From the NCBI RefSeq assembly GCF_009363075.1, contig NZ_CP045293.1, forward strand, positions 6,839,681 to 6,903,680: a stretch of DNA of 64,000 bases. Reading direction: 5' to 3'. Under the pieces are notes generated by a model that was given only the letters and a program-made list of their open reading frames with translations, was not told the origin of the DNA and made no database searches. Position numbers and translations under genes: made by a program. Below, one piece after another: positions 9,772-17,362 of this stretch (positions are counted from its first letter, which is position 1; every line of letters begins with the position of its first letter). This DNA is from Paenibacillus guangzhouensis. Lineage in GTDB: Bacteria; Bacillota; Bacilli; Paenibacillales; Paenibacillaceae.

Positions 9772-10572
9772 TTGATTGTAAACGCTCGGAAGCGTAAGAC
9801 CAAACCCCGTCAACGTGCTCACACCTTCCGATCCCAGTCCCAGACACCGTATCTTTCCGTAATTATTCCTGCCATGAACGAACGGCGCACGATTGCGAAA
9901 GTCATTCGAGAAGCGAAGAAAATACATCCGAATACCGAAGTAATTGTCGTTGTGAACGGGTCAAGGGACGGAACGAAACGCATTGTGAGGGCTCAACGGG
10001 TCACGATGCTTGCATACGATGAGCCGTTAGGACATGATGTGGGCCGAAGCATTGGAGCGAATGCGGCAAAGGGACAAATCTTGTTGTTCATTGATGGAGA
10101 TATGATCATCTCCCACAAACAATTACAGCCTTTTGTGAGGGCCGTGGCGGATGGAACGGATGTAGCGCTCAATGATTACTCGGGACCGACACATAAAAGC
10201 GTTGTGCACGGGGTCGTATTAGCCAAGCATGTGCTAAATGTGATGCTGTCTAGATCGGACTTAAAAGGGGCATCGATGACTGCCGTCCCGCATGCGATTA
10301 GCAGGCGCGCATTAGAAGTCATTCAATCTTCCCAGTTATCCATTCCGCCGCTCGCCCATGCCATCGCGATCCAGAGCGGACTTAACGTCAGAGCGGTTAA
10401 GCGCATTAATGTGGGCCGATTAAATCCAATTCGCGTTCGCCATAAACAGGGGGATCCGTTAGAGAAGTTAATCGTAGGAGATCATCTGGAAACGATGGAT
10501 TGGCTAAGCAGACAACGGGGGGCGCGGGGGGGATTCACGGATTTAACAAGGCAACGAGAGATCGTGAGGTGA
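9772..10572 (+). CDS. GT2 family glycosyltransferase with basic N-terminus
   Basis: About 266 residues. The TTG at 9772 is chosen because AGGAGGTG sits at 9756-9763, eight bases upstream; the frame extends further upstream but without a good site. The first 25 residues are basic (RKRKTKPRQR), followed by a GT-A core: strand motif SVIIPAMNE, then VVVNGSRDGT, and the metal-binding LLFIDGDM (the DXD element). The later motif SMTAVPHAISRRALE is shared with the next gene, so the two are paralogues from a tandem duplication. Such enzymes transfer a sugar from a nucleotide donor; donor and acceptor cannot be read from sequence. No membrane helices, so cytoplasmic. It starts a tightly packed co-directional run. 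Confidence 0.85.
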   Translation: MIVNARKRKTKPRQRAHTFRSQSQTPYLSVIIPAMNERRTIAKVIREAKKIHPNTEVIVVVNGSRDGTKRIVRAQRVTMLAYDEPLGHDVGRSIGANAAKGQILLFIDGDMIISHKQLQPFVRAVADGTDVALNDYSGPTHKSVVHGVVLAKHVLNVMLSRSDLKGASMTAVPHAISRRALEVIQSSQLSIPPLAHAIAIQSGLNVRAVKRINVGRLNPIRVRHKQGDPLEKLIVGDHLETMDWLSRQRGARGGFTDLTRQREIVR

Positions 10573-10576
10573 GAAG

Positions 10577-11449
10577 ATGAGAAAGCGAAGAAGGGTGCTC
10601 TCATCCAAGCAGAATCGGGCTTCTAGCATCAAAAAGAAACGATCCAGTCGACCGTTATTATCGCGTAGCGTCATTCCTGCCACCCCTAAGTTCGACCCGC
10701 CAACTCGTACGGTATCGGCAATATTATCGGTCTGTAATGAGGAAGATTCCTTAGAGGCGGTTCTTCACGAGCTGATGAAGCTGCAGGTTCATGAAATCAT
10801 CCTCGTGATGAATGGCTGCACGGATCGCAGTTATGATATCGCACGCAAGGTACCCATCGCGAAAATCATCCACTATCCGGATCCGATTGGACACGATGTA
10901 GGCCGAGCGATCGGCGCTAAAATGGCTGTATCCGATATTCTGCTCTTCCTCGATGGTGACATACCGATCCCGGCGCATGCCTTAGCCCCGTTCGTGCATG
11001 CCGTGCAAGCGGGTGTGGATGTGGCGCTAAATGATATCACCCCGTATTTGTCCACCTTTGATCGCCGTGATGCCCTCAGCCATTGCAAAGAATTTCTTAA
11101 CCGGAGTCTAGGGAGAGGGGATTTAAAGGTAAATTCCATGACAGCCGTTCCTCATGCACTTTCTCGCAGAGCCTTGGAGACGATCGGATATCCTCATCTG
11201 ATGGTTCCGCCGAAGGCGCAGGCGATCGCGATAATGAGAGGATTACGCGTTGAAGTCTGTTGCTCCGTCAATGTTATTGAACGGAACAAAACGCGCCAGA
11301 TCAATGTCGGACACGTTAATCCTGTTGCAGAGCTCATTATCGGTGATCATCTCGAGGCGATTCGTGAAGCGATCGATGTATTAGGAAGCCGGATGTCTCT
11401 GCCGGATCATTCGCGTAAACGAATAGCCTCAAGGAGGAACGGTCGATGA
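10577..11449 (+). CDS. GT2 family glycosyltransferase, paralogue of the upstream gene, basic N-terminus
   Basis: 290 residues, starting four bases after the previous stop with GAGGTGAGA just before the ATG. The N-terminal 30 residues are strongly basic (MRKRRR, then IKKKRSSR). The GT-A core follows: AILSVCNEEDS, LVMNGCTDRS, IGHDVGRAIGAKMA and the DXD-type LLFLDGDIPI. The motif SMTAVPHALSRRALE and the ending ELIIGDHLEAI match the neighbour closely. The stop overlaps the next start by four bases (ATGA), indicating translational coupling. Donor and acceptor are unknown. The basic tail is not part of a normal GT2 fold and recurs in this region. Confidence 0.85.
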   Translation: MRKRRRVLSSKQNRASSIKKKRSSRPLLSRSVIPATPKFDPPTRTVSAILSVCNEEDSLEAVLHELMKLQVHEIILVMNGCTDRSYDIARKVPIAKIIHYPDPIGHDVGRAIGAKMAVSDILLFLDGDIPIPAHALAPFVHAVQAGVDVALNDITPYLSTFDRRDALSHCKEFLNRSLGRGDLKVNSMTAVPHALSRRALETIGYPHLMVPPKAQAIAIMRGLRVEVCCSVNVIERNKTRQINVGHVNPVAELIIGDHLEAIREAIDVLGSRMSLPDHSRKRIASRRNGR

Positions 11450-12183
11450 GGACGACAAGCATCATCATTCCAACCTACAATGGCCAGAGGCATCTTGAAG
11501 CATGTGTCGCCTCTGTTCGCAAGTATACAGAAGTACCGTATGAGCTGATCATCGTGGATAATGCCTCGACGGACGACACAATTGATTATTGCCGAAGGGA
11601 AAAACTGACGTTTATTTCACTTCCCCATAATACTGGCTTCCCAATCGCCTGTAACTATGGTCTGCGTGCCGCTCGGGGCGATGCGCTGCTCTTACTGAAC
11701 AACGATGTGATTGTATCGCATCGATGGTTATCGAATATGCTTACGCTGCTGAATCAGCATGAGCACGTTGGTATTGTTGGCCCGATGGCGAACTATGTGA
11801 GCGGACGTCAGAAAGTGGTCTATCCCTACCATAGCTTGGATGAGTTTCAACGTATTGCTTATGAAGTCAATCAATCAGATCCTTCCAAATGGCGGCAAGT
11901 CGAGCGGCTTGTTGGCTTTTGTTTTTTATTCAAACGTGAATTAATGGAGCGAATCGGGTATTTGGATGAACAATTTTCGCCGGGGCATTTCGAAGATGAT
12001 GATTATTGCTATCGCGCAAGAATCAATGGTTATCACCTGTTCATCTGCGGCGACACGCTCGTTCATCATCATGGCAGCGCCAGCTTTAATGAGCATCCGA
12101 GTGCTGCGTTGCGTCAATTGATAGATCGAAATTACGCCATATTCAAGAACAAATGGCATGTAGATCCTCACATTTTTATATAA
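11446..12183 (+). CDS. GT2 family glycosyltransferase (rhamnosyltransferase-like)
   Basis: 245 residues, overlapping the previous stop by four bases, with AAGGAGGA upstream. Motifs in order: TSIIIPTYNG, IIVDNASTDDT, the metal site LLLLNNDVIVS, the acceptor-side GIVGPMANYVSG, and FEDDDYCYRARINGY, the ED-type catalytic-base region typical of the large O-antigen-type GT2 group. It is closely related to the N-terminal domain of the gene at 14154 (shared RKYTEVPYE, NYVSG and RLVGFCFLF), so both descend from one ancestor. Cytoplasmic, no membrane segments. Substrate unknown; family resemblance points to a deoxyhexosyl or similar transfer. Confidence 0.85.
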   Translation: MRTTSIIIPTYNGQRHLEACVASVRKYTEVPYELIIVDNASTDDTIDYCRREKLTFISLPHNTGFPIACNYGLRAARGDALLLLNNDVIVSHRWLSNMLTLLNQHEHVGIVGPMANYVSGRQKVVYPYHSLDEFQRIAYEVNQSDPSKWRQVERLVGFCFLFKRELMERIGYLDEQFSPGHFEDDDYCYRARINGYHLFICGDTLVHHHGSASFNEHPSAALRQLIDRNYAIFKNKWHVDPHIFI

Positions 12184-12211
12184 AAATGAATTCCGAGAGG
12201 GAGGGATTTTC

Positions 12212-12943
12212 GTGAAAGGCATTATTCTAGCCGGCGGAACGGGATCACGTTTATTTCCGCTAACAAAATTGATTAATAAACACTTGCTGCCCGTCGGGAG
12301 ATTTCCAATGATTTGCTACGGGATTGAACGTATGAGGAAAGCGGGAATCCAAGATATTCTGCTGATCGTCGGCAAATCATCCGCGGGTCTATATACAAAT
12401 TTCTTAGGAAGCGGAGAAGAATGGGGCGTTAATATTTCCTACAAAATTCAAGAGAGCGCCGGAGGAATCGCCCAAGCATTGAATTTAGCGCGAAGCTTCG
12501 TATCGGCTCAGGATCGATTCGTCGTGCTGCTTGGCGATAATTTGTTTCATGACGATTTGACACCTTATGTAGATGCATTTAATCAGCAACCTTCCGGAAG
12601 TGCACGTGTTCTGTTGAAGCATGTGAATGATCCCAAGCGGTACGGGGTGCCTGTGTTCCATATGAGCCAACCCAACCTTATTCAATACATCGAAGAGAAA
12701 CCGAAAAATCCGCAATCCAATTATTGCGTAACCGGTATCTATATGTATGATTCGTACGTATTCGAAGCCATTTCTCAAATTGCGCCATCTGCCCGTGGAG
12801 AATTAGAAATTACAGATGTAAATAATGTATATGCCAAGTTAGGCCGTCTGCAATTCGATATTCTTCGAGGTTGGTGGACAGACGCGGGTACATTTGATTC
12901 TTTAGATGAAGCGGGTAGAAAGCTTCGGGGTTTGAAGCTGTAA
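12212..12943 (+). CDS. rmlA: Glucose-1-phosphate thymidylyltransferase-like sugar nucleotidyltransferase
   Basis: 243 residues from a GTG start with GAGGGAGGG upstream. It begins KGIILAGGTGSRLFPLT, the nucleotide-binding signature of the RmlA family, then NKHLLPVG, LLGDNLFHDD (metal-binding Asp), YIEEKPKNPQSN and WWTDAGTFDSL near the end. The expected reaction is dTTP plus glucose 1-phosphate to dTDP-glucose. Length matches short RmlA homologues. No rmlB, complete rmlC set or rmlD lies nearby, so the product is either used directly, passed to enzymes encoded elsewhere, or this is a related transferase with another specificity. It sits inside the glycosyltransferase run. Confidence 0.85.
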   Translation: MKGIILAGGTGSRLFPLTKLINKHLLPVGRFPMICYGIERMRKAGIQDILLIVGKSSAGLYTNFLGSGEEWGVNISYKIQESAGGIAQALNLARSFVSAQDRFVVLLGDNLFHDDLTPYVDAFNQQPSGSARVLLKHVNDPKRYGVPVFHMSQPNLIQYIEEKPKNPQSNYCVTGIYMYDSYVFEAISQIAPSARGELEITDVNNVYAKLGRLQFDILRGWWTDAGTFDSLDEAGRKLRGLKL

Positions 12944-13015
12944 CAGCTGAATGATCGCGGTCAATTGCCGAGAAGTCGATTACGAATGTGGTAAAAAAGA
13001 AAGCGGGGTGACGGT

Positions 13016-14125
13016 ATGCTCGTTCTATCAAAAAGAAATCGCACCACAAAAGCAGTACGCAGCAAAGCTGGAAAAAATTCGTACAAACCGCAGAAAATCC
13101 GAAAAAAGCGATGGGCTGTTTCTCATAAATTCGGTTATAAGTCGTACACAAAGAAACGAACTAGCGTGGCTTATCTGCGTAAGAGGCATCACGCCAAAGA
13201 GAATCACACCCTAAGTCATAGGCTCGCGCAAGAGATGACCGAAAATGAAGAACTACCTTCCGTGCAGGAGGACGATCAGAAGCAAGGTGGGCACGATGGA
13301 CACAGTCGCAGTTCATATGATCGTGGATTCGATGCGGGTTACTATGAAGGCGGTGAAGGGATTCTCGCTCAGATGATTCCCGTATTCAACGTCTTGCCGG
13401 ATATCGATGTGCGTGAAGTCATTCGACTTGGACTTGGGCAAGTGCAGCATCAGCTGCAGCCTTTAGTTGATCCGTTTACGATTTATCACGAAATGCAGGC
13501 AGCGATCGAGTCGAACCAACCAATGTCGCTCGTACGGTTAGGCGATGGCGAGATGCTGACGCTCGCGCATGATTTAGTTATAAGTACGGAGCAGGCTCGC
13601 GCGGATGGCCCTTTCCTATCCTATGCAGGTGTCAATTTGCCGGATCATCATGGCCGAACGATACTCGCTGATTCTATCAAAAGGGCGACGATTGTAGGGA
13701 TTCCAATCTCACGCATGCGGAATTTCCAAGGATTGCTGTTTCCTGCTTTGCGAGCCCACGGCATTGATTACCGCGATTTGCGGATGACCCTATCGACCAT
13801 CAATTATTTGTTCTATCAATTGGGGTATTTAGCGTTGTTGCTCGAGGGGCGCCGTGTTCTACTCGTCGGTAATGAGGCGCCGGCCCTCGCGCCAGTGCTT
13901 GCCTCACGAGGCATCTCGATCATTGGGATCGTTACGCCAGTACATGGGATACGTGATGTGGACCGTGTTATTGGAGAAATTGCGCAACATTCATTTGATA
14001 TCGCACTCGTAGCAGCGGGTATTCCTGCCGTTATTATTACGGAACGCATTGCGACAGAGCTAGGGCGGGTAGCGATTGATTTTGGCCATTTAGCCGACAA
14101 AATCGCCAAGGGACAACCGATCTAA
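13016..14125 (+). CDS. GT-D fold glycosyltransferase with basic N-terminus and [FY]xxG repeat helix
   Basis: 369 residues; ATG preceded by GGGGTGA. Three parts: residues 1-65 very basic (RKKRW, YTKKRT, LRKRHH); residues about 100-115 with the repeat YDRGFDAGYYEG; and residues about 155-369 resembling the GT-D fold family (formerly DUF1792), with SLVRLGDGEMLTLAHD near its start and IVGIPISRMRNF further on. GT-D enzymes are metal-independent or variant nucleotide-sugar transferases, first described for streptococcal adhesin glycosylation, which fits a cluster that glycosylates a surface protein. The [FY]xxG element is shared with four neighbours and is not part of the GT-D domain. Acceptor unknown. 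Confidence 0.75.
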   Translation: MLVLSKRNRTTKAVRSKAGKNSYKPQKIRKKRWAVSHKFGYKSYTKKRTSVAYLRKRHHAKENHTLSHRLAQEMTENEELPSVQEDDQKQGGHDGHSRSSYDRGFDAGYYEGGEGILAQMIPVFNVLPDIDVREVIRLGLGQVQHQLQPLVDPFTIYHEMQAAIESNQPMSLVRLGDGEMLTLAHDLVISTEQARADGPFLSYAGVNLPDHHGRTILADSIKRATIVGIPISRMRNFQGLLFPALRAHGIDYRDLRMTLSTINYLFYQLGYLALLLEGRRVLLVGNEAPALAPVLASRGISIIGIVTPVHGIRDVDRVIGEIAQHSFDIALVAAGIPAVIITERIATELGRVAIDFGHLADKIAKGQPI

Positions 14126-14153
14126 ATGCAGATCAGAATGGAGGTGGAACGGG

Positions 14154-15503
14154 ATGTTAAAGACCAAGCAGAAGAAGACGGGATCTATGCAGATACAAAA
14201 TCAATATCAAGTTGGATTTGAAGCGGGATACCAGGAAGGCTTCCAGACCGGTCTATCCAGGTTCTCCATCCTGTTCGAAGGCACAAGCATTATCATTCCT
14301 ACTTATAATAAATTGGATTTCTTGCGTCAGTGCATCGATAGCATTCGTAAATATACAGAGGTTCCGTACGAAATTATTGTCGTGGATAATGGTTCGACGG
14401 ATGGAACACGCGATTACTTAAAATCATCTGCGATGGAAATTCGTTACCATATGGATGATCATAACCGCGGGTTCGCAGGCGCTGTTAATATCGGGCTTAT
14501 GATGGCCAAGGGCAAGACGATTGTTGTGCTTAACAACGATATTATCGTCACGCAGAACTGGCTCTCGAACATGCTTCGATGTCTGCACAGTGATGAACGG
14601 ATTGGGGTTGTTGGGCCTACGACCAATTATGTGAGCGGTGATCAACGAATAGATGTACCGTACAGCACCATTGCAGATATGCATCAATTCGCGAAGCGAT
14701 ATAATGCCTCTGATGCGAGCAAATGGCAGCGAACAGACCGCCTCGTCGGGTTCTGCTTCCTGTTTCGCCGTTCTTTATTAGAACAAACCGGTTACATGGA
14801 TGAGGGCTACGAAGTCGGCAATTTCGAAGATGACGATTGGGTCGTCCGCGTCCGCCTTCAGAATCTTGCGTTGATGATCGCCCGCGATACGTTCATTCAT
14901 CATTTCGGAAGCCAGAGTATGAAGGAACTTGGCACGCAATTCCATGCCGTGAACGATCGGAATCATATGTTTTTTTCGCAAAAATGGAGTAACCCCTATG
15001 ATCTCATATATCAAGTGAAGCTAATGGCTGAAATGTATGGTATGGTCCCTCAGAAACGATCGACGAAAGATTTCTATCCATCACATATTGTCATTAAAGG
15101 AATCGGACCACAGTTGTATTGGATTGAGAACGGAGAGAAGCATCCATTCGATACCGCAGGGAATCAATCGCCGCCGATTACCCCGTTGTCCCAGCTTGAA
15201 CTACGTTATTGGCCGACAGGAGCTGAAGTCTCGATTGACCATGTGAAATCACGATGGGATCATGCAGGCTTACCCTCTCCAGATGGGATTGAGGACCATT
15301 CGGGTGTCGTCGTAGAAAGTGCAAACGGAACGTTATATCAGCTGGAAGGACGCACGAAAAGACGTATAACGAATGAGTATGCTGCCCGCCGTTGGCATTT
15401 GCAAGATCGTCCTCGCACGGCTTGGATGGATGACCAATTGAATCAATTCGCGGAAGGGCTTCCGATCATTGCCCCTCCACTTATTCGAGATCATCACTTG
15501 TAG
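14154..15503 (+). CDS. GT2 glycosyltransferase with [FY]xxG N-terminal helix and duplicated C-terminal domain
   Basis: 449 residues; GGAGGTGG lies just upstream of the ATG. Residues about 18-36 carry the repeat YQVGFEAGYQEGFQTG. A GT2 core follows (TSIIIPTYNK, VVDNGSTDGT, VVLNNDIIVT, FEDDDWVVRVRL), closely related to the gene at 11446. About 140 residues after the core are unusual: two units of similar layout, one with QLYWIENGEKHPF and one with TLYQLEGRTKRRI, each about 50-60 residues, which look like small beta repeats and may bind the acceptor or a glycan. Substrate unknown. It is the last large gene before an approximately 400-base stretch without genes. Confidence 0.8.
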   Translation: MLKTKQKKTGSMQIQNQYQVGFEAGYQEGFQTGLSRFSILFEGTSIIIPTYNKLDFLRQCIDSIRKYTEVPYEIIVVDNGSTDGTRDYLKSSAMEIRYHMDDHNRGFAGAVNIGLMMAKGKTIVVLNNDIIVTQNWLSNMLRCLHSDERIGVVGPTTNYVSGDQRIDVPYSTIADMHQFAKRYNASDASKWQRTDRLVGFCFLFRRSLLEQTGYMDEGYEVGNFEDDDWVVRVRLQNLALMIARDTFIHHFGSQSMKELGTQFHAVNDRNHMFFSQKWSNPYDLIYQVKLMAEMYGMVPQKRSTKDFYPSHIVIKGIGPQLYWIENGEKHPFDTAGNQSPPITPLSQLELRYWPTGAEVSIDHVKSRWDHAGLPSPDGIEDHSGVVVESANGTLYQLEGRTKRRITNEYAARRWHLQDRPRTAWMDDQLNQFAEGLPIIAPPLIRDHHL

Positions 15504-15920
15504 AGGTTATTCGAAAAGGCAGCATTTGTCCGCATCAGAAAGTGATGTTCTTTCTGATTGGCGTCTAAACCTACATTACGATCGCGGTCGCTCACTCTAG
15601 AATTTGCTTTGATAAAGGTTTATACATCACGAAGTCATTCAAGAAGCATATCCGACATCGAATCTTGCGTTCACCTTCTAAGTCCGGTACTCATTTAGGT
15701 TTCGCCTAAACTCCGTTTCTCCTTCTTCAGGTTCTCGCAACCTTCTCGGTGCTGAAATGCCGACTTATTGAATTCACATTTGTAGGTTGCTTACCCACAT
15801 AGATAATCGTCTGTGATCTGGGCGAATGCTCTGTAGCACGGTACATTTGCCAGCATATGCTGTAAAAGGTAGTGCTAAGGGCTCTCTTTGTTGATTTTCC
15901 AATTAGGGAGGGGGGTTCCC
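15504..15920 (+). other. Intergenic stretch of about 400 bases with no supported gene
   Basis: No reading frame with a credible ribosome binding site is visible on either strand. The only local structure I see is a short inverted repeat (CAGAAAG...CTTTCTG at about 15537-15557) with no T run, so it is not a convincing terminator. The next gene starts at 15921 behind a strong AGGGAGGGGGG site. The stretch may be a promoter/leader region, a decayed gene or a non-coding RNA. Nothing visible decides this. Confidence 0.5.
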
Positions 15921-16208
15921 GTGCAGAACAAAATAACAGATATCATTTTGCATATGTCGAATTCACAGCAGCATATGGCTTCGATTATTGAAGCAAAGCG
16001 TCATGTAGCGGTTCGGATGGCACAAATTATTCATGCGATTCCTGATCAACATCCGAATTTCGAGGGTGTAAGCGGGCTGATTGAAGGCTCGGGGATGATT
16101 ACGAAAAGCATCGTCTCTTATCTGAACGTTATTGCGGATTTGCAGGAAGCGATGGCCGAAAATCTGACCCATGTCATGAAAGAAATCGGTGAGCGGCAAG
16201 AAGAATAA
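15921..16208 (+). CDS. Small all-helical protein, first of three tandem paralogues
   Basis: 95 residues from GTG at 15921, chosen because AGGGAGGGGGG lies six bases upstream. The sequence is predicted all-helical, with HMSNSQQHMASIIEAKRHVA and a second helix IVSYLNVIADLQEAMAENL. The pattern SQ-hydrophobic-A-x-I-[IL]-E is repeated in the next two genes. No membrane helix or signal peptide. Short proteins of this type are conserved in Paenibacillus and sometimes labelled nucleoside-diphosphate-sugar epimerase, but this one is far too short and has no Rossmann motif. Function unknown; the position between glycosyltransferases and a basic small protein suggests an accessory or scaffold role. Confidence 0.75.
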   Translation: MQNKITDIILHMSNSQQHMASIIEAKRHVAVRMAQIIHAIPDQHPNFEGVSGLIEGSGMITKSIVSYLNVIADLQEAMAENLTHVMKEIGERQEE

Positions 16209-16241
16209 AAACCAGACAATGGATTGCAGAGGTTGTGAGAC

Positions 16242-16604
16242 ATGAGAGAACAAGCGTTTCTTCAAATGCTGGAAGCTTCCGCAAGGATGCAGTGGAATGT
16301 TGCAATGATTCTCGAGGCGAAAGCCGTAGAAGCTGAGAAGGTTCGCAACTGGGCGCTTAATCATTTATCGGAGCATGCCTTCACGAGCCATACGGAATTG
16401 CTCAAAGAGTCACTCGGCATTCACGATCAACTGGTGGATGTGATCGACGGATTAACGAAACTGGAGAACGGACTTGCGCACAATTTAAAGGTTGTTCTAA
16501 GTCGGGAAGCCGAAGGGGGATTTGGCGGCGGGTTTGAAGACCAGTTTGGAATGGGAGATTTCGATGATGGATCTTCATCGCCAGGAATGGACCGCAAGGG
16601 TTAA
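16242..16604 (+). CDS. Small all-helical protein, second tandem paralogue, with Gly/Asp-rich tail
   Basis: 120 residues; begins REQAFLQMLEASARMQWNVA and continues with MILEAKAVEAEKVRN, matching the helical pattern of the preceding gene. A second helical part holds LLKESLGIHDQLVDVIDGL and LENGLAHNLKVVL. The last 30 residues are a flexible Gly/Asp/Phe tail (GGFGGGFEDQFGMGDFDDG). Its 3' end overlaps the next gene by about 40 bases, suggesting coupled translation. No enzyme motifs. Function unknown. Confidence 0.75.
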   Translation: MREQAFLQMLEASARMQWNVAMILEAKAVEAEKVRNWALNHLSEHAFTSHTELLKESLGIHDQLVDVIDGLTKLENGLAHNLKVVLSREAEGGFGGGFEDQFGMGDFDDGSSSPGMDRKG

Positions 16605-16944
16605 TTTTGTGAACGCTGTTGCCAGAAGCCAGAGCGCGTTATCACGGATATTAGAGTCGGTGGCGGATGTCGCGGGGCAAGACGTCTCGAAAGAGCTTGC
16701 CAAAAAACTATGCGACAATATTCAAGTACTGACCGATTATCAGAGTGCGCTGTGTCGACTGGCACCAGGAATTCGTTTCACGCAACGACAAAAAAAGGGA
16801 ACTCCTACAACGCCATGGACCAATGCTGCCTACATTCGGACAACGAACATCACCCGAGGAGTACAGGAGGAAAATAGGTATGGCCAAGATTGTAAAAATC
16901 AAAAAAAAAGTGCTGAAGAAAAAAGGAAGACTAAGAAAAGCTAA
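16564..16944 (+). CDS. Small helical protein, third tandem paralogue, with basic C-terminus
   Basis: 126 residues from ATG at 16564, with GGGAGA six bases upstream inside the previous gene. The N-terminal helix FVNAVARSQSALSRILESV repeats the SQ-x-x-hydrophobic-x-x-I-[IL]-E pattern of the two preceding genes, and a second helix (LCDNIQVLTDYQSALCRL) follows. The segment RQKKGTPTTPW resembles a basic Pro-containing tail. After about residue 85 the sequence becomes low-complexity (KKSAEEKRKTKK) and overlaps the next gene by 65 bases in another frame, so the last 30 residues are less certain. Function unknown. Confidence 0.65.
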   Translation: MMDLHRQEWTARVNFVNAVARSQSALSRILESVADVAGQDVSKELAKKLCDNIQVLTDYQSALCRLAPGIRFTQRQKKGTPTTPWTNAAYIRTTNITRGVQEENRYGQDCKNQKKSAEEKRKTKKS

Positions 16945-17203
16945 GAGTCCTTTGCTTAAAAAAAAGCTAAAATCTCAATCTAAGCGTCTTTTCAAACGAA
17001 ACCTACGAAAAAAAATAGCAGGGAAAAAGCGCCTTCGTAAAGTGGTAAGAAAGCGCCGTGTGAATTCGGCGCTGATCGGTAACCCCGAGCATCACGGCCA
17101 AGTATTTAATAAAGAGTTCGACCAAGCATATAATGAAGGGTTTAATGCTGGATTTGCACAAGGCTTCGAGGATGGTCATAAGCAAGAGTACAGCAATCAA
17201 TAG
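16880..17203 (+). CDS. Very basic small protein ending in an [FY]xxG repeat helix
   Basis: 107 residues from ATG at 16880, chosen because CAGGAGG lies nine bases upstream. Residues 1-60 are almost entirely Lys, Arg and hydrophobic residues (KIVKIKKKVLKKKGRLRK at the start). Residues about 78-107 contain the repeat AYNEGFNAGFAQGFEDG. It therefore consists only of the two elements that appear as appendages on neighbouring glycosyltransferases, a polybasic segment and the [FY]xxG helix. The glycine spacing resembles the GxxxG-repeat helix of FliH-type proteins, which mediates coiled packing. It may be a scaffold for the enzymes here; this is inference. A terminator follows. Confidence 0.7.
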   Translation: MAKIVKIKKKVLKKKGRLRKAKSPLLKKKLKSQSKRLFKRNLRKKIAGKKRLRKVVRKRRVNSALIGNPEHHGQVFNKEFDQAYNEGFNAGFAQGFEDGHKQEYSNQ

Positions 17204-17206
17204 AAC

Positions 17207-17245
17207 AAAAAGAGGTATCTCATACAGTGAGATACCTCTTTTTTA
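17207..17245 (+). terminator. Rho-independent terminator
   Basis: AAAAGAGGTATCTCA pairs with TGAGATACCTCTTTT around a five-base loop and is followed by a T run. It lies directly after the basic small protein and ends the upstream run. Confidence 0.85.
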
Positions 17246-17362
17246 ATTCACCCATTTCATATGGGTCATTCGCCAATTTTGGAGGAACTTGGTTATTCGT
17301 CCATGATGCAAATGTCTGCTCAGCATATATAGTATAGACCTATTAATTTAACTATAGACAGG

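Noticed and set aside
12810..13151. Minus-strand frame over the rmlA end and the next start
   Set aside because: Overlaps two supported genes on the other strand and has no ribosome binding site.
15888..15920. TTG start giving 11 extra residues for the first small helical protein
   Set aside because: The strong AGGGAGGGGGG site lies after that TTG and six bases before the GTG at 15921.
17324..17334. CATATATAG box before the first CgeB gene
   Set aside because: It lacks the final TA of the consensus and no AC lies 16-17 bases upstream.
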